Shown: positions 44,547-52,332, counted from the stretch's first letter. The stretch is DNA of 64,000 bases from Oligoflexia bacterium (GCA_903895855.1 CAITVN010000224.1:50341-114340); one strand, 5' to 3'. Numbers and translations are program-made. Notes: generated by a model not told the origin, from the letters alone.

Positions 44547-44611
44547 CTCAAAAATCAGCCAACCGCACTTCGCCTTCAAGCGACAGACCCATGATGTAAG
44601 CGTCTTCGCCG
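44547..44611. repeat. Right 65-bp direct repeat within the rimI 3' end
   Basis: The functional copy, forming the C-terminal codons and stop of rimI. It pairs with the detached copy at 42787-42851, 1,760 bp away. Divergence begins exactly 1 nt outside the rimI stop codon on one side. Confidence 0.85.
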
Positions 44612-45069
44612 TTTGAGTAAAACTGCTTACGAATCTGTGTCACGATAAACCCCTCTTTTTGGTACAAGAACACGGCCGCCTCGTTCGATTTTCGCACTTC
44701 TAGGCTAATACTCTTGCATTGTTTTCGCATCGCTTCACGTTTGACGGCTTGAATCAAGCCACGGCCCACTGACTGCCGGCGAAGCTCAGGCGTCACGAGA
44801 ATGTTCAAAATGTGCGCGTCTTCAAACAAGATGCGGCAAACAACGTAAGCACTGACCTTCGCGTCGGTTTCGTCATCAGTCAAAACGAGCATGAAACTAT
44901 AGGGCTTTTCTAGCTCATCTTCGAAATGTTTAGCAGTCCAGGGGCTGGGCATGTACTTAGCCTCAAGCTCGGCCAGCTGCGCTATGTCATCAGCAGTGCC
45001 CGGCCTCAGACTCAAGCCAGCAATTTCAACGTCAGACTGTTCTGGGTTCTCGCTCATGGTCAAATACAA
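44548..45069 (-). CDS. rimI: Ribosomal-protein-alanine N-acetyltransferase RimI-like (GNAT)
   Basis: 173 residues, GNAT fold: LEAKYMPSPWTAKHFEDEL, then ILNILVTPELRRQSVGRGLIQAVKREA (acetyl-CoA loop R-R-x-x-x-G-R-G) and SLEVRKSNEAAVFLYQKEGF. This is the RimI pattern, acetylating the N-terminus of ribosomal protein S18. A later ATG (MSENPEQS) would trim four residues. The 3' end is duplicated at 42787-42851, implying use as an insertion site. Confidence 0.88.
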   Translation of the reverse strand: MYLTMSENPEQSDVEIAGLSLRPGTADDIAQLAELEAKYMPSPWTAKHFEDELEKPYSFMLVLTDDETDAKVSAYVVCRILFEDAHILNILVTPELRRQSVGRGLIQAVKREAMRKQCKSISLEVRKSNEAAVFLYQKEGFIVTQIRKQFYSNGEDAYIMGLSLEGEVRLADF

Positions 45070-45111
45070 GCCTTTACGGGCTCAAAAAGTCAAGATAGTA
45101 CCTTGAGTCGA

Positions 45112-45759
45112 ATGAAAAAGTTTTTCGTTTTATTCGGGGTGGCAATGAGTCTGTCTCAGTTAGCTCCCTCCAAAAAATTCTTAAGTCAAACCGATTGGTC
45201 GTCAGCGTGGTCGTCACCCAAGCCCGCTTCAATCATCGATGGCCCTGTAGCCACAGACGGTGACCTATCAAACTGGGCTAACCACCTTGAATGGGTATCA
45301 TTCAAACTGGGGTTTGACCCTGACCTCTTACTCGCCGTTGCCGACGCCGAAAGCGGCCAAAACGCACGAGCCGTCTCAAACCGTGGAGCCATCGGACTAC
45401 TGCAGTTACAAGAAGCCACCGCCGCCCAAGCCTATTCTTACTTATCTAGCGAGCTTCAAGATTGGGTGAAGGCGCGGGCACGAACCTTAGGATTTGCATT
45501 CGTCGCCCCTACCCTCGAATGGAACGGCCTACTCAAAGACCGCTTCATCAACCTGCTTCTCGGCGCGGCCTACTTGTCTTATTTGCGTGAGAGCTTCTTA
45601 GGCCAGGGTGCCAACTTCTGGCTCGCAGCCTATAACCTCGGCCCCGAAAAAGCGCGCGAGCTGAGACAGCGCGGGCACCGCTCAAGCCAAGTCGCGCAGT
45701 TTGTTCACCAAGTGCGCTCGCAGTATTTTCGCCGCAAAGACGACTCTGTAGCGCTGTAA
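45112..45759 (+). CDS. Lytic transglycosylase (SLT domain)
   Basis: The start is taken at ATG 45112 (MKKFFVLFGVAMSLSQLAPS, a signal peptide), which gives 215 residues; a longer upstream frame would run through the rimI promoter and is unlikely. The SLT fold shows FDPDLLLAVADAESGQNARAVSNRGAIGLLQLQEATA, with the catalytic Glu in ADAESG, and NFWLAAYNLGPEKARE. It cleaves the glycan strand of peptidoglycan in the periplasm. Divergent from rimI. Confidence 0.88.
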   Translation: MKKFFVLFGVAMSLSQLAPSKKFLSQTDWSSAWSSPKPASIIDGPVATDGDLSNWANHLEWVSFKLGFDPDLLLAVADAESGQNARAVSNRGAIGLLQLQEATAAQAYSYLSSELQDWVKARARTLGFAFVAPTLEWNGLLKDRFINLLLGAAYLSYLRESFLGQGANFWLAAYNLGPEKARELRQRGHRSSQVAQFVHQVRSQYFRRKDDSVAL

Positions 45760-45821
45760 CGACGACTCGCTCGCACTTTGAGGCGTGGGCATGGCCATCG
45801 GGGTTACGGGGGCTCGCGTGC

Positions 45822-45905
45822 GGGGTTTTCTTCCCCTGTTTTTTTCGCGCCCGATTTTTCTCCCCCGACTCCTCTCCCAGGGTTTTCTCCCTCTGTTTTT
45901 CGCAA
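45822..45905 (+). other. C/T-rich tract with repeated units after the transglycosylase gene
   Basis: About 80 nt are almost free of A and poor in G on the plus strand, with two similar units (GGTTTTCTTCCCCTGTTTTT and GGTTTTCTCCCTCTGTTTTT). Such C-rich, unstructured RNA resembles a Rho utilisation site. Alternatively it is a simple-sequence tract. It is followed by a half copy of the palindromic element. Confidence 0.35.
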
Positions 45906-45909
45906 ACGT

Positions 45910-45939
45910 CGAAATTCGGACGTTAGTGCCATAACGCGG
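45910..45939. repeat. Half copy (A) of a recurring palindromic element
   Basis: These 30 nt are identical, in inverted orientation, to the right half of the full element at 54775-54804 (core AATTCGGACGTTAGTGCC). The other half is missing here. The next 99 bp to the broken regulator gene show no further feature. Confidence 0.75.
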
Positions 45940-46038
45940 CGATCGATAAGTGACTAACGGCACCTATGGGACGTTGGGCGTTTGCCCCCACGACGAGCCA
46001 CCGGCCGATCGCAGAACGTCACAAGATAGACACCTACC

Positions 46039-46790
46039 ATGGCAGAAAAATCACCCAGCGGCCTAGGTCGGGGAAGTCGCGCAAAACTAGCCGCCCACCT
46101 AAACTGCAAACCCGCAACCATTTCACAAGTTTTATCTGGCGCGCTCGACTTCAACCTCGAACAAGCGCTCTTAGTGAGCGAATTCATTGACCACACTCAC
46201 GAAGAAGCCCAGTACTTCTTACTACTGGTGCAGCACTCGCGTGCCGGCTCAGAAAAAATCAGATCGTACTTTGACTCAAAGTTCAACGACGGCGCTCTGA
46301 GGTCACGAATCGCATTAAAGTGAAAAGCCAACTGAGCGACCAAAACCAAGCCGAATATTATAATCACTGGTATGTGGCCACAATTCACGTGATGCTTTCA
46401 ATTGCTGAATTTCGAACGCGCAAGGCCATCGCCGAGCACTTGAAGTTAGGTGTGGGTGTCGTAACCGAAGTATTAGACTTTTTGGTTTCAGTCGGATTAG
46501 CCGAGCGCAAGGGCGAGCAGTTTCACATCGGTGGCAATCGCATTCACCTGCGCTCTGATTCATCCCTCATTTCAAAACACCACATCAACTGGCGCTTGCA
46601 AGCGATGAACGCCTTATACCGCATCAAACCCGGCGACCTACACTTTTCGGGAGTTTGAACATTGTCACGAAAAGACTCGCTTCGAATACGCGAAATATTA
46701 ATGCAATCGCTCGAACGATCTGAACCTATTTTGCGAGACTCACCCGAAGAAGCCGTCTATGGCATTGCTTTAGATTTTTTTGAAATCTGA
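46039..46790 (+). pseudogene. Broken TIGR02147/DUF4423-family regulator
   Basis: Three pieces line up as one family member. Codons 46039-46323 hold the helix-turn-helix part (SRAKLAAHLNCKPATISQVLSGALDF). A -1 shift at about 46320 continues with YYNHWYVATIHVMLSIAEF, the family core. That frame meets an in-frame TGA at 46656-46658 right after LHFSGV and then continues with the typical C-terminus (TLSRKDSLRIREILMQSLE, DSPEEAVYGIALDFFEI) to 46790. The N-terminal DYR motif is also missing. So the gene has one frameshift and one nonsense change. The downstream secreted gene would be its former partner. Confidence 0.75.
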
Positions 46791-46847
46791 GGGGTCAAGT
46801 CACCGCGGTGCTTGCTCGCACGACTGCCGACCCGTAGAATTGAATTC

Positions 46848-47438
46848 ATGACACCAACCGTTATGAGAAAATTTGCGCTGTTGCTCTTGCTTTCACAATT
46901 CAGCTTTGCACAAGCCAAAGAAGACGAACGCATTATAGCGATTCAAAAATTCTATCAGCAAGTGCAATCAGCCAAACTGATGAAAAATGAAATTGAATCG
47001 AGACCCAATCAATCGGGTGAGGGAGGCACGACCACCGCGTACACACCTCTAAAAGCACCTCAAGGTGCTAGTAGTGCAGCTAATAGTGTAAATGACACTA
47101 ATGACACTCTATTTAAGGTCGAAGAAGAGTTCTTAGGTGAAATGGGAAAAACTCAAAATAGCTTTTTCTACCGCAATCAAAAAATATTTTTTATTCTGAG
47201 AATAGTCACACAATACTCTACGCCTTTTATGCAGCCTGTCGAAGCGGCCACTAAACCTCAGCAGACCGTGACAGAATACCGCTATTACTTCGACAGCAAC
47301 AAGCTGATTCGTTGGAAAACAGGCCAAAAAACTCACTCTCCGACTTCGCCTGAATTTCGAACTGAAGAACAAAAAATACTTTTAGCGGCGACCGAGGTTT
47401 ATAAAAACGCCGTTGCAGGGCTATCGAAAAAGAAGTAA
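46848..47438 (+). CDS. Exported protein of unknown function downstream of the broken regulator
   Basis: 196 residues from ATG 46848 (ATG 46863 is a good alternative start of the signal peptide, RKFALLLLLSQFSFAQA). The mature part is Glu/Lys/Thr-rich with a low-complexity stretch (SGEGGTTTAYTPLKA) and an aromatic C-terminal half (VTEYRYYFDSNKLIRWKTG). No Cys and no known family. Position after a TIGR02147-type gene parallels the 31100/30550 pair. Confidence 0.6.
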   Translation: MTPTVMRKFALLLLLSQFSFAQAKEDERIIAIQKFYQQVQSAKLMKNEIESRPNQSGEGGTTTAYTPLKAPQGASSAANSVNDTNDTLFKVEEEFLGEMGKTQNSFFYRNQKIFFILRIVTQYSTPFMQPVEAATKPQQTVTEYRYYFDSNKLIRWKTGQKTHSPTSPEFRTEEQKILLAATEVYKNAVAGLSKKK

Positions 47439-47507
47439 CAGCCAAATACTTGCAAAAAACAGCTTCAGTGCGAATTCAGCATCAGAGCCATCATTGACGC
47501 GGCTTTT

Positions 47508-47726
47508 TTAATGTGCAAGTTTTTGCGTGTCACCTACAAAAAATTGCACAGTGATACCCATGAGTAAAAACACAGAAAGAGTGTGAAAGAATACCTCTAC
47601 GATACTTTGTTGGACTGTCAGGCCAGAATAAATCCATTCAGGTCGTGATGAATGGATCTTGCCTTGGGAATCTTTTTTTTGAGAGTTTGAGATAACAGAG
47701 TCTAAGGTCGTTAACGTTTTTCCCAC
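47508..47726 (-). CDS. Small single-pass membrane protein (uncertain)
   Basis: 72 residues from GTG 47726, with one transmembrane helix (VFFHTLSVFLLMGITVQFFV) near the C-terminus. It overlaps the 3' end of the preceding DNA glycosylase gene by 16 nt in the same direction. No ribosome site is obvious and no family was recognised. Confidence 0.4.
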   Translation of the reverse strand: MGKTLTTLDSVISNSQKKDSQGKIHSSRPEWIYSGLTVQQSIVEVFFHTLSVFLLMGITVQFFVGDTQKLAH

Positions 47727-48142
47727 GGTTCGATTTCACCAGCCACACCTTTGAACAATGGGTGCGGCATCACTTCTTTAACCACTCCCCAGTTGCCCAA
47801 ATGTTCAGCATCACGCTCAGTGATTTTCGCACGAAGGTGCTGTAACTCGAATTTCAGCTGACCTCGAGTCACCTTCATCGTCGAAACTGAGTTTGGGTTT
47901 TCGATGATTTTCGTTTCGTCAAACTCATACCCTCGCCTCACGGCCTCTTGATAAACGTGAGTCAGGTAAAATGAGATGGCTTTAAGGGGGCTACGACTCG
48001 CTTTGAACCGATCGAGTTGAGGATGATTCTTATACCCTCTGGTCTTGCCAGCCAAAACGGCTTGAGCCAGAAGCGCTTCACGCCAGAGAGCGACCAATCC
48101 TTTGCTGTCTAAATACTGGGGGTGAAGTGACCACAAGCGCAT
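47711..48142 (-). CDS. Pyrimidine dimer DNA glycosylase (DenV/Pyr_excise family)
   Basis: 143 residues matching the endonuclease V family: MRLWSLHPQYLDSKGLVALWREALLAQAVL with the N-terminal Arg-rich start, GYKNHPQLDRFK, and YLTHVYQEAVRRGYEFDETKI. The enzyme cuts at UV-induced pyrimidine dimers by combined glycosylase and lyase action; the T4 enzyme uses its N-terminal Thr amine, which here would be Arg2 after Met removal. This branch is common in bacteria and its activity is less tested. Monocistronic apart from the small downstream frame. Confidence 0.85.
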   Translation of the reverse strand: MRLWSLHPQYLDSKGLVALWREALLAQAVLAGKTRGYKNHPQLDRFKASRSPLKAISFYLTHVYQEAVRRGYEFDETKIIENPNSVSTMKVTRGQLKFELQHLRAKITERDAEHLGNWGVVKEVMPHPLFKGVAGEIEPWEKR

Positions 48143-48348
48143 AAAGTATAGATCTGCCTTTGCCCAAATCTCTCACGGGTGATTGGCGAGTTCTAGAAAA
48201 TATTCTTGATGAACAAAAAAGCATTCCGGAGGAGTCGAGGGCCGTCGAAGGCGCCAGCTGGGAAGCGCAGACATGCGCGAGCGTTTTGACTAGATCGAGC
48301 ATTGGCTAATGAGCGCGAGCGTCTTAGCGACTTCAAGCTTTGGCCACA

Positions 48349-48425
48349 TTTCGGAAGACTCGTCGAGTCCCCCCCACCCCTACTCGCAGTAACTTCCGCA
48401 TTGAGGAAAATTCGGGCGGAGCTCA
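48349..48425. repeat. Left 77-bp repeat flanking the RAYT-like gene
   Basis: Matches 49433-49509 in direct orientation at roughly 85-90% of positions, including an invariant 30-nt block (CACCCCTACTCGCAGTAACT and onward). It contains the hairpin GACTCG-T-CGAGTC, which is degraded in the right copy. REP-like. Confidence 0.75.
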
Positions 48426-48570
48426 CTTTTCAGTAAAATCCTTCCCCCCACTTGACGCTGCCCGACGCCGCTCTCAGAGTCTCAATTTCAGACTCATACT
48501 GGGATTTTCAGACACTGACCACGCACACGCGCGGCATTTTAAGTGCACATTTTTTGCAAAAAATCGTGGC

Positions 48571-49476
48571 ATGAATTTTAGACACTGGGTCTTTCGCGCA
48601 GAACATCCTCATCAACCTTTTAAATCTTTTGAAGACGCCTCAGATTTTTGGCCCCGCCTTAAGGCCAGCTTCACAGATGCGTTAGCCCTCATACTGATGC
48701 CAAACCACGCCCACTTGCTTTTACCAGCTAGTCTCGACCCCGAGCTCGCCAAAAACAAACTTCACGCGCTCATGAATCAGTGCTCACGGCGAATAAACTC
48801 TAAAATTACCTGGCAAAAACTTTCAGCGCCCACCGAAATCTGGGATCGCTTTCACCTCAAGCGCCAACTCAGGTATGTGGCGCTCAATCCGTGCCGCAAA
48901 AATCTTTGCACCGATCCGCTCGAATGGAGATGGTCTACCTACCGCGAACTCTTCGATGGGTCACACCGATACACGGCAATTGCCAACCTCATTCGCGAGC
49001 CTTCGCTCAAAGCCTACCACCAGTATGTTTCTTCTGACCCATCGGTCTCTATAACTGGAACTCCTCCTCCCCTCAAAAAATCCCTTCGCAACTGCGAACT
49101 AGCCTCGCTCGAAGGCATCTTGGCGTCGGTAGTAGCGGCTACCGGCAAACACCCACGAGCGATTCAAACCAAACGCCCACCGAGACTGCTGTTCGTTCAA
49201 GCCTGCGAGCAATTGGGTTGGACAAAAACTCAAATCATCGCCGACCTCTGCGACATCAGCACACGGGGCTTACGACGACTGCGACACCTACCTGCATCAT
49301 CCGAATTGCAGCACGTTTTTGCTTGTCTCAGCGACCCCAGACTGAGCGTTGCTGCAAACCAAGTCACGCAGGACTTTATCAACCAGGTGCGGAGTTCGAA
49401 ACAAACGGAGCAACGGCGCAAGGTCGGCCGCCTTTCGGAAGATTCGTCCAGTACCCCCCACCCCTACTCGCAGTAA
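48571..49476 (+). CDS. REP-associated tyrosine transposase-like protein (Y1_Tnp)
   Basis: 301 residues from ATG 48571, chosen because the upstream in-frame extension is repeat DNA. Motifs: HVF-type start (HWVFRAEHPHQPF), the HUH pair PNHAHLLLPA, RQLRYVALNPCRKNLC with the candidate nucleophile Tyr, and LEWRWSTYRELF, as in RAYT/TnpA_REP proteins. The C-terminal extension has a helix-turn-helix-like segment (LGWTKTQIIADLCDISTRGLRRL). Such enzymes nick and move REP sequences. The coding frame ends inside the right repeat. Confidence 0.82.
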   Translation: MNFRHWVFRAEHPHQPFKSFEDASDFWPRLKASFTDALALILMPNHAHLLLPASLDPELAKNKLHALMNQCSRRINSKITWQKLSAPTEIWDRFHLKRQLRYVALNPCRKNLCTDPLEWRWSTYRELFDGSHRYTAIANLIREPSLKAYHQYVSSDPSVSITGTPPPLKKSLRNCELASLEGILASVVAATGKHPRAIQTKRPPRLLFVQACEQLGWTKTQIIADLCDISTRGLRRLRHLPASSELQHVFACLSDPRLSVAANQVTQDFINQVRSSKQTEQRRKVGRLSEDSSSTPHPYSQ

Positions 49477-49509
49477 CTTCCGCATTGGGGACGATTCTGG
49501 CAGAGCTCA
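49433..49509. repeat. Right 77-bp repeat flanking the RAYT-like gene
   Basis: Direct copy of 48349-48425, overlapping the last ~44 nt of the transposase gene. The region 49510-49723 beyond it contains no gene that I can support. Confidence 0.75.
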
Positions 49510-49723
49510 TATTCGTCTTCACTTATACACCTGCACTTGCACATTCTTCTTCATATCGTCGAGGGTTCGATACTGTTCGACCAAAGAGGCAATGAACGTA
49601 CTTTTTCGGACTTGGCGATGACCGAATACACCAACGATGAGACTAAACCTCATCAAACCTTCAAGTAGATCAGAAATGTGACGTTTTCGCTCCTGAGGCG
49701 TAACTTACCTATTATACGGCCAC

Positions 49724-49757
49724 CGTATTTATTACAGGTGGGGTTGTAATAAATACG
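49724..49757. promoter_or_regulatory. Perfect 13-bp inverted repeat ahead of the NTase operon
   Basis: CGTATTTATTACA and TGTAATAAATACG, 8 nt apart, about 120 nt before the start at 49876. It could be an operator for the ribbon-helix-helix-like partner or a recombination site at the edge of the RAYT unit. Closer to the gene is an AT-rich stretch with a TTGACA at 49840. Confidence 0.5.
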
Positions 49758-49875
49758 CTGAGCAGCATTTCAACACAAATCGATAGACACGCGAGTGACA
49801 CTTATTTAACTATTTGATATTACATATTTATATCTTGTATTGACATAATTAATATAGCGATCCAGAATAGAGACT

Positions 49876-50352
49876 ATGCTACTCGAGGTCTTCCGAGAAC
49901 TAGAACAGTGGATCGTAACTGAAAACGAAGAAAGGAAACTGACCGGCACCCCATTGATCGGCCCTTGCACTATTCGCATACTCGGTCAAACTGCTCTCAT
50001 TGAAGCGCTAGTTCAATTACATCTAGTGGCAACCCAAGATGTCGACGCTTATTTATCGGGCGATCAAATCATCCAAACTGAATTCGACCGACTTTTGAAA
50101 TCTCGAGGCAAGGAATTTGACAAAGACTCTTATCTCATTTGGATGCCCATAGAAACCGAATACTCTAACGTTTTCACTGGTCGCTTAATCACTGGCCAGA
50201 TTGCTCAGCCAGAGTATGTGCTGCTTTCAAAGGCCTCGAAGGCCCCTGACAAAAATAAAATTTTAATCAAAGAATTTCTTAGCCTTGGCGCAACACCCAC
50301 GTTCTTACGACTCGCAAAAAAATACCAACTCGACTTGAGACAATTCGTATGA
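49876..50352 (+). CDS. Nucleotidyltransferase-like protein, possible toxin of a new two-gene system
   Basis: 158 residues. The segment CTIRILGQTALIEALVQLHLVATQDVDAYL has the G-[ST]-x(n)-D-x-D layout of the nucleotidyltransferase fold (as in DUF6036/MNT proteins), and PEYVLLSKASKAPDKNKILIKEFLSLG resembles the helical third motif of that fold, though with Lys where many have Asp. Family not firmly recognised. Its stop overlaps the next gene by 4 nt (ATGA). A small stand-alone NTase in an operon with a DNA-binding partner suggests toxin-antitoxin. Confidence 0.6.
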   Translation: MLLEVFRELEQWIVTENEERKLTGTPLIGPCTIRILGQTALIEALVQLHLVATQDVDAYLSGDQIIQTEFDRLLKSRGKEFDKDSYLIWMPIETEYSNVFTGRLITGQIAQPEYVLLSKASKAPDKNKILIKEFLSLGATPTFLRLAKKYQLDLRQFV

Positions 50353-50891
50353 CCATCACCGAAATTATCAAGCAAGCGAAAAGCCAAATGCGAACAATCA
50401 ACCGCAAGCGCCGCGATGAGCGGTTCATCCGAGTCATCGGAAAATTGTTGCATTTAAAGCTCTTAGACGCCCCAGGAATGCTACCCTACCGCGGAACCAT
50501 TTTTCTTGACGAAGTCTTGTGGGTGGGTGAAATCGAACCGCGAGTACTGGCGCTATTGCCTGCAATTCTCTTAAAGCGACCTAAGGCGATTACAGTTGTG
50601 GGCGATTTACCCGAAGACTTGAAAAAAATCATTAGTGACATTCGGCATCAAAATGCTGCCACGCCTTTTCGAGGCATACTCGCTCCTGAATACTTAAAAT
50701 GGATTTCATTCGTTGGTCGAAAAGAAAAACGCCCGACTTTACTCAAAACATTTCGATTCGATCACGACGATTTGGCACGACTGCAACGTTTAAGAAAATT
50801 CGGCAACTCTGAAATTGACGTCATTAGAAAAGCGATGTTCGCACTCGAAAAAAATGCAGGACCAATTGATAAGCCAAACGCACCTAGATAA
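50349..50891 (+). CDS. Partner protein with ribbon-helix-helix-like C-terminus
   Basis: 180 residues, family not recognised. Residues ~130-172 (TFRFDHDDLARLQRLRKFGNSE, then IDVIRKAMFALEK) look like a CopG/Arc ribbon-helix-helix: one strand, helix A, turn, helix B with V-I-R-x-A. The N-terminal part (~1-125) is alpha/beta with a basic start (AKSQMRTINRKRRDE). The DNA-binding-like tail and the ATGA coupling to the NTase gene suggest an antitoxin/autorepressor, here placed second in the operon. Confidence 0.6.
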   Translation: MTITEIIKQAKSQMRTINRKRRDERFIRVIGKLLHLKLLDAPGMLPYRGTIFLDEVLWVGEIEPRVLALLPAILLKRPKAITVVGDLPEDLKKIISDIRHQNAATPFRGILAPEYLKWISFVGRKEKRPTLLKTFRFDHDDLARLQRLRKFGNSEIDVIRKAMFALEKNAGPIDKPNAPR

Positions 50892-50894
50892 AAC

Positions 50895-51206
50895 CTACTT
50901 CAACTTGACGGTTTTACGTTTACCCACCTTACAACCATGCCTCAGTTGGTATCGCAAACTGCATTCTCCCTCAAAATAAGACGCACAGCCTAACTTTGTT
51001 TTGTATTTATCAAACACCCATGAACTATGAATTTTTCCGAACTCGTCGACTACCCGATCGCTTATGATCGACCCCGAAATACAGGTTACTTTAGTATTCT
51101 TAGTGAGTCTCAAAAACTGATTTTTAAAACGTTCACACGATTTCAAGTTTTGGGGCCTTCTAGCAATGTATTCGTGAGTATCCCTTTCGGTAGAAGATTC
51201 GAGCAC
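50895..51206 (-). CDS. Hypothetical protein, doubtful
   Basis: A 103-codon frame convergent with, and 3 nt from, the previous gene. The C-terminal half has a plausible Cys-bearing pattern (KTKLGCASYFEGECSLRYQLRHGCKVG), but the N-terminus looks non-coding and no ribosome site was seen. It may be a remnant. The region 51207-51428 shows only short TTTGGTC repeats (51286-51301 is an inverted pair). Confidence 0.3.
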   Translation of the reverse strand: MLESSTERDTHEYIARRPQNLKSCERFKNQFLRLTKNTKVTCISGSIISDRVVDEFGKIHSSWVFDKYKTKLGCASYFEGECSLRYQLRHGCKVGKRKTVKLK

Positions 51207-51428
51207 AATAAAGGCCTGTACTACCTATATCGCCGCCGCATTACACTCACTTCCTTCTCTAGACCATTTTCGCATCATACGAGAATTTGGTCACGACCAA
51301 ACTCTTATTTGGTACGAATTTGGTCAGAATCGAGCGCCAACGACTGACTCAGTCCTGGTCTGACCTGACCAAGCGCGAACCCTCCCGACTGAAACACTCT
51401 TAACTGAGCTAGTTTGACCTTTTAGTGA

Positions 51429-51593
51429 TATTTAGTTTTTATATACTAATTCCAACCTTCATTTAGTTCACGCACCTATTAAAGTTCGCTCAAAATGATA
51501 ATCACTGAATCATCGAAAGCCAGTCGATGTAAAAACCGCCCGGAAATCGATTGAACTCAACAACACGAAACTACAACGAAAGGTCAGCACACC
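51429..51593 (+). promoter_or_regulatory. Conserved 165-nt leader of secreted paralogue 1
   Basis: Matches the leader at 53884-54048 without a gap and at roughly 90% of positions. It includes TTAGT...ATATACTAA, TGATAATCACTGAATC, the small hairpin ATCGA-AAGCCAG-TCGAT and an AACGAAAGGTC ribosome site. A promoter plus untranslated leader is likely. Confidence 0.65.
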
Positions 51594-52238
51594 ATGAAAC
51601 TCCAAACCCAATTAACCCTCATCACACTCGCAAGCTTGATCGCTATTGCTAGCTTAAACACAGCGCCCGCCCAAGCTGACGAATCAGTCAAAATAGTTGC
51701 ACACTATGAGATCACTTCAATCGACAAAGCAGAAGATCACTTCTGCCAAAGTTGGAGATTTGACGAGATCGCCCCCACTCTGAAACACCTATTCTTAGTC
51801 AAAACGGCTTTGGAAAACATCGAACCAGTGTTTTGCCCAGTCAATGACGTCACAAACAAAGACTGTAAGAGAGCCCCAATCAAAGAAGCAATATTCATGA
51901 TCGATGAACGCAATTTCGAAGTCGATATTGTCTCGCCCGCTAAAATTAGCTCCTCACGCTTTAGCACTTCAATGTACCCATCGGTCTTTAACTTTCACAG
52001 CGAACAAAACAGTCCGATTTCTGCTGACGGCTACAATGCCCAGTTCGGCAGAACCCTCGCCTACGACGTTGTTATTTTAGAGAAACGTTCTGGCGCGATC
52101 AAACTTGAACTCACCGAATCGCTACGAGAAAGCAATGGTACCACCGATGGCTATACCTACACCCAATGCCAAAATGGCGCACTCGTGAACCACGGCGGTT
52201 GGGTCAAGTTCAAAGCGACCCTCAGGCTCGCGAAGTAA
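51594..52238 (+). CDS. Secreted paralogue 1, unknown family
   Basis: 214 residues with signal peptide (LITLASLIAIASLNTAPAQA), closely related to the product of 54049-54693: both share VKIVAHYEITSIDKAEDHFCQS, the P-V-F-C-P-[VT]-ND segment, SADGYNA[QE]FG and VVILEKR[ST]GAIKLELTES. Four Cys are conserved. The fold looks all-beta. No homologous family is recalled. A recent duplication that kept the leader. Likely periplasmic or released. Confidence 0.75.
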   Translation: MKLQTQLTLITLASLIAIASLNTAPAQADESVKIVAHYEITSIDKAEDHFCQSWRFDEIAPTLKHLFLVKTALENIEPVFCPVNDVTNKDCKRAPIKEAIFMIDERNFEVDIVSPAKISSSRFSTSMYPSVFNFHSEQNSPISADGYNAQFGRTLAYDVVILEKRSGAIKLELTESLRESNGTTDGYTYTQCQNGALVNHGGWVKFKATLRLAK

Positions 52239-52283
52239 GACACCACCGCGACGACCAGCGGCGCCAGATAGTCATCATCGTCC

Positions 52284-52331
52284 AAATTCGGACGTTAATG
52301 CCCGAACGTGATGGCACTAACGTCCGAATTT
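52284..52331. repeat. Full copy (B) of the recurring palindromic element
   Basis: Arms AAATTCGGACGTTAATGCC and GGCACTAACGTCCGAATTT (19 bp, one mismatch) around a 10-nt loop. It is joined directly to an internal fragment of potD at its right end, whereas in copy C 249 nt of potD 3' sequence intervene. So the element either inserted into potD or marks a deletion end. Confidence 0.85.
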
Positions 52332-52332
52332 C

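Larger units (their letters stand above)
48349..49509 (+). mobile_element. RAYT/Y1-transposase unit bounded by 77-bp direct repeats
   Basis: A transposase-like gene (48571-49476) lies between direct repeats 48349-48425 and 49433-49509. The gene's last codons run into the right repeat. Single-copy gene plus flanking repeats is the layout of REP-associated tyrosine transposases. Confidence 0.7.

Noticed and set aside
44926..45111. Upstream extension of the lytic transglycosylase gene
   Set aside because: The extension is antisense to rimI and its promoter, lacks a ribosome site, and would bury the signal peptide; ATG 45112 is preferred.
46314..46323. Programmed -1 ribosomal frameshift in the TIGR02147-type gene
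   Set aside because: No good slippery heptamer at the junction, and the second defect (in-frame TGA) makes gene decay simpler.
48340..48570. N-terminal extension of the RAYT-like gene into the left repeat
   Set aside because: The sequence is repeat DNA whose translation resembles the other repeat copy; the protein family start is at about 48571.
51286..51301. TTTGGTC/GACCAAA inverted pair as an operator
   Set aside because: Only 7-bp arms in a region with several loose TTTGGT repeats and no supported gene directly downstream.
51027..51347. 106-codon plus-strand frame
   Set aside because: Composition is non-coding-like (Arg/Ser-rich shadow), with no ribosome site, and it conflicts with the opposite frame.
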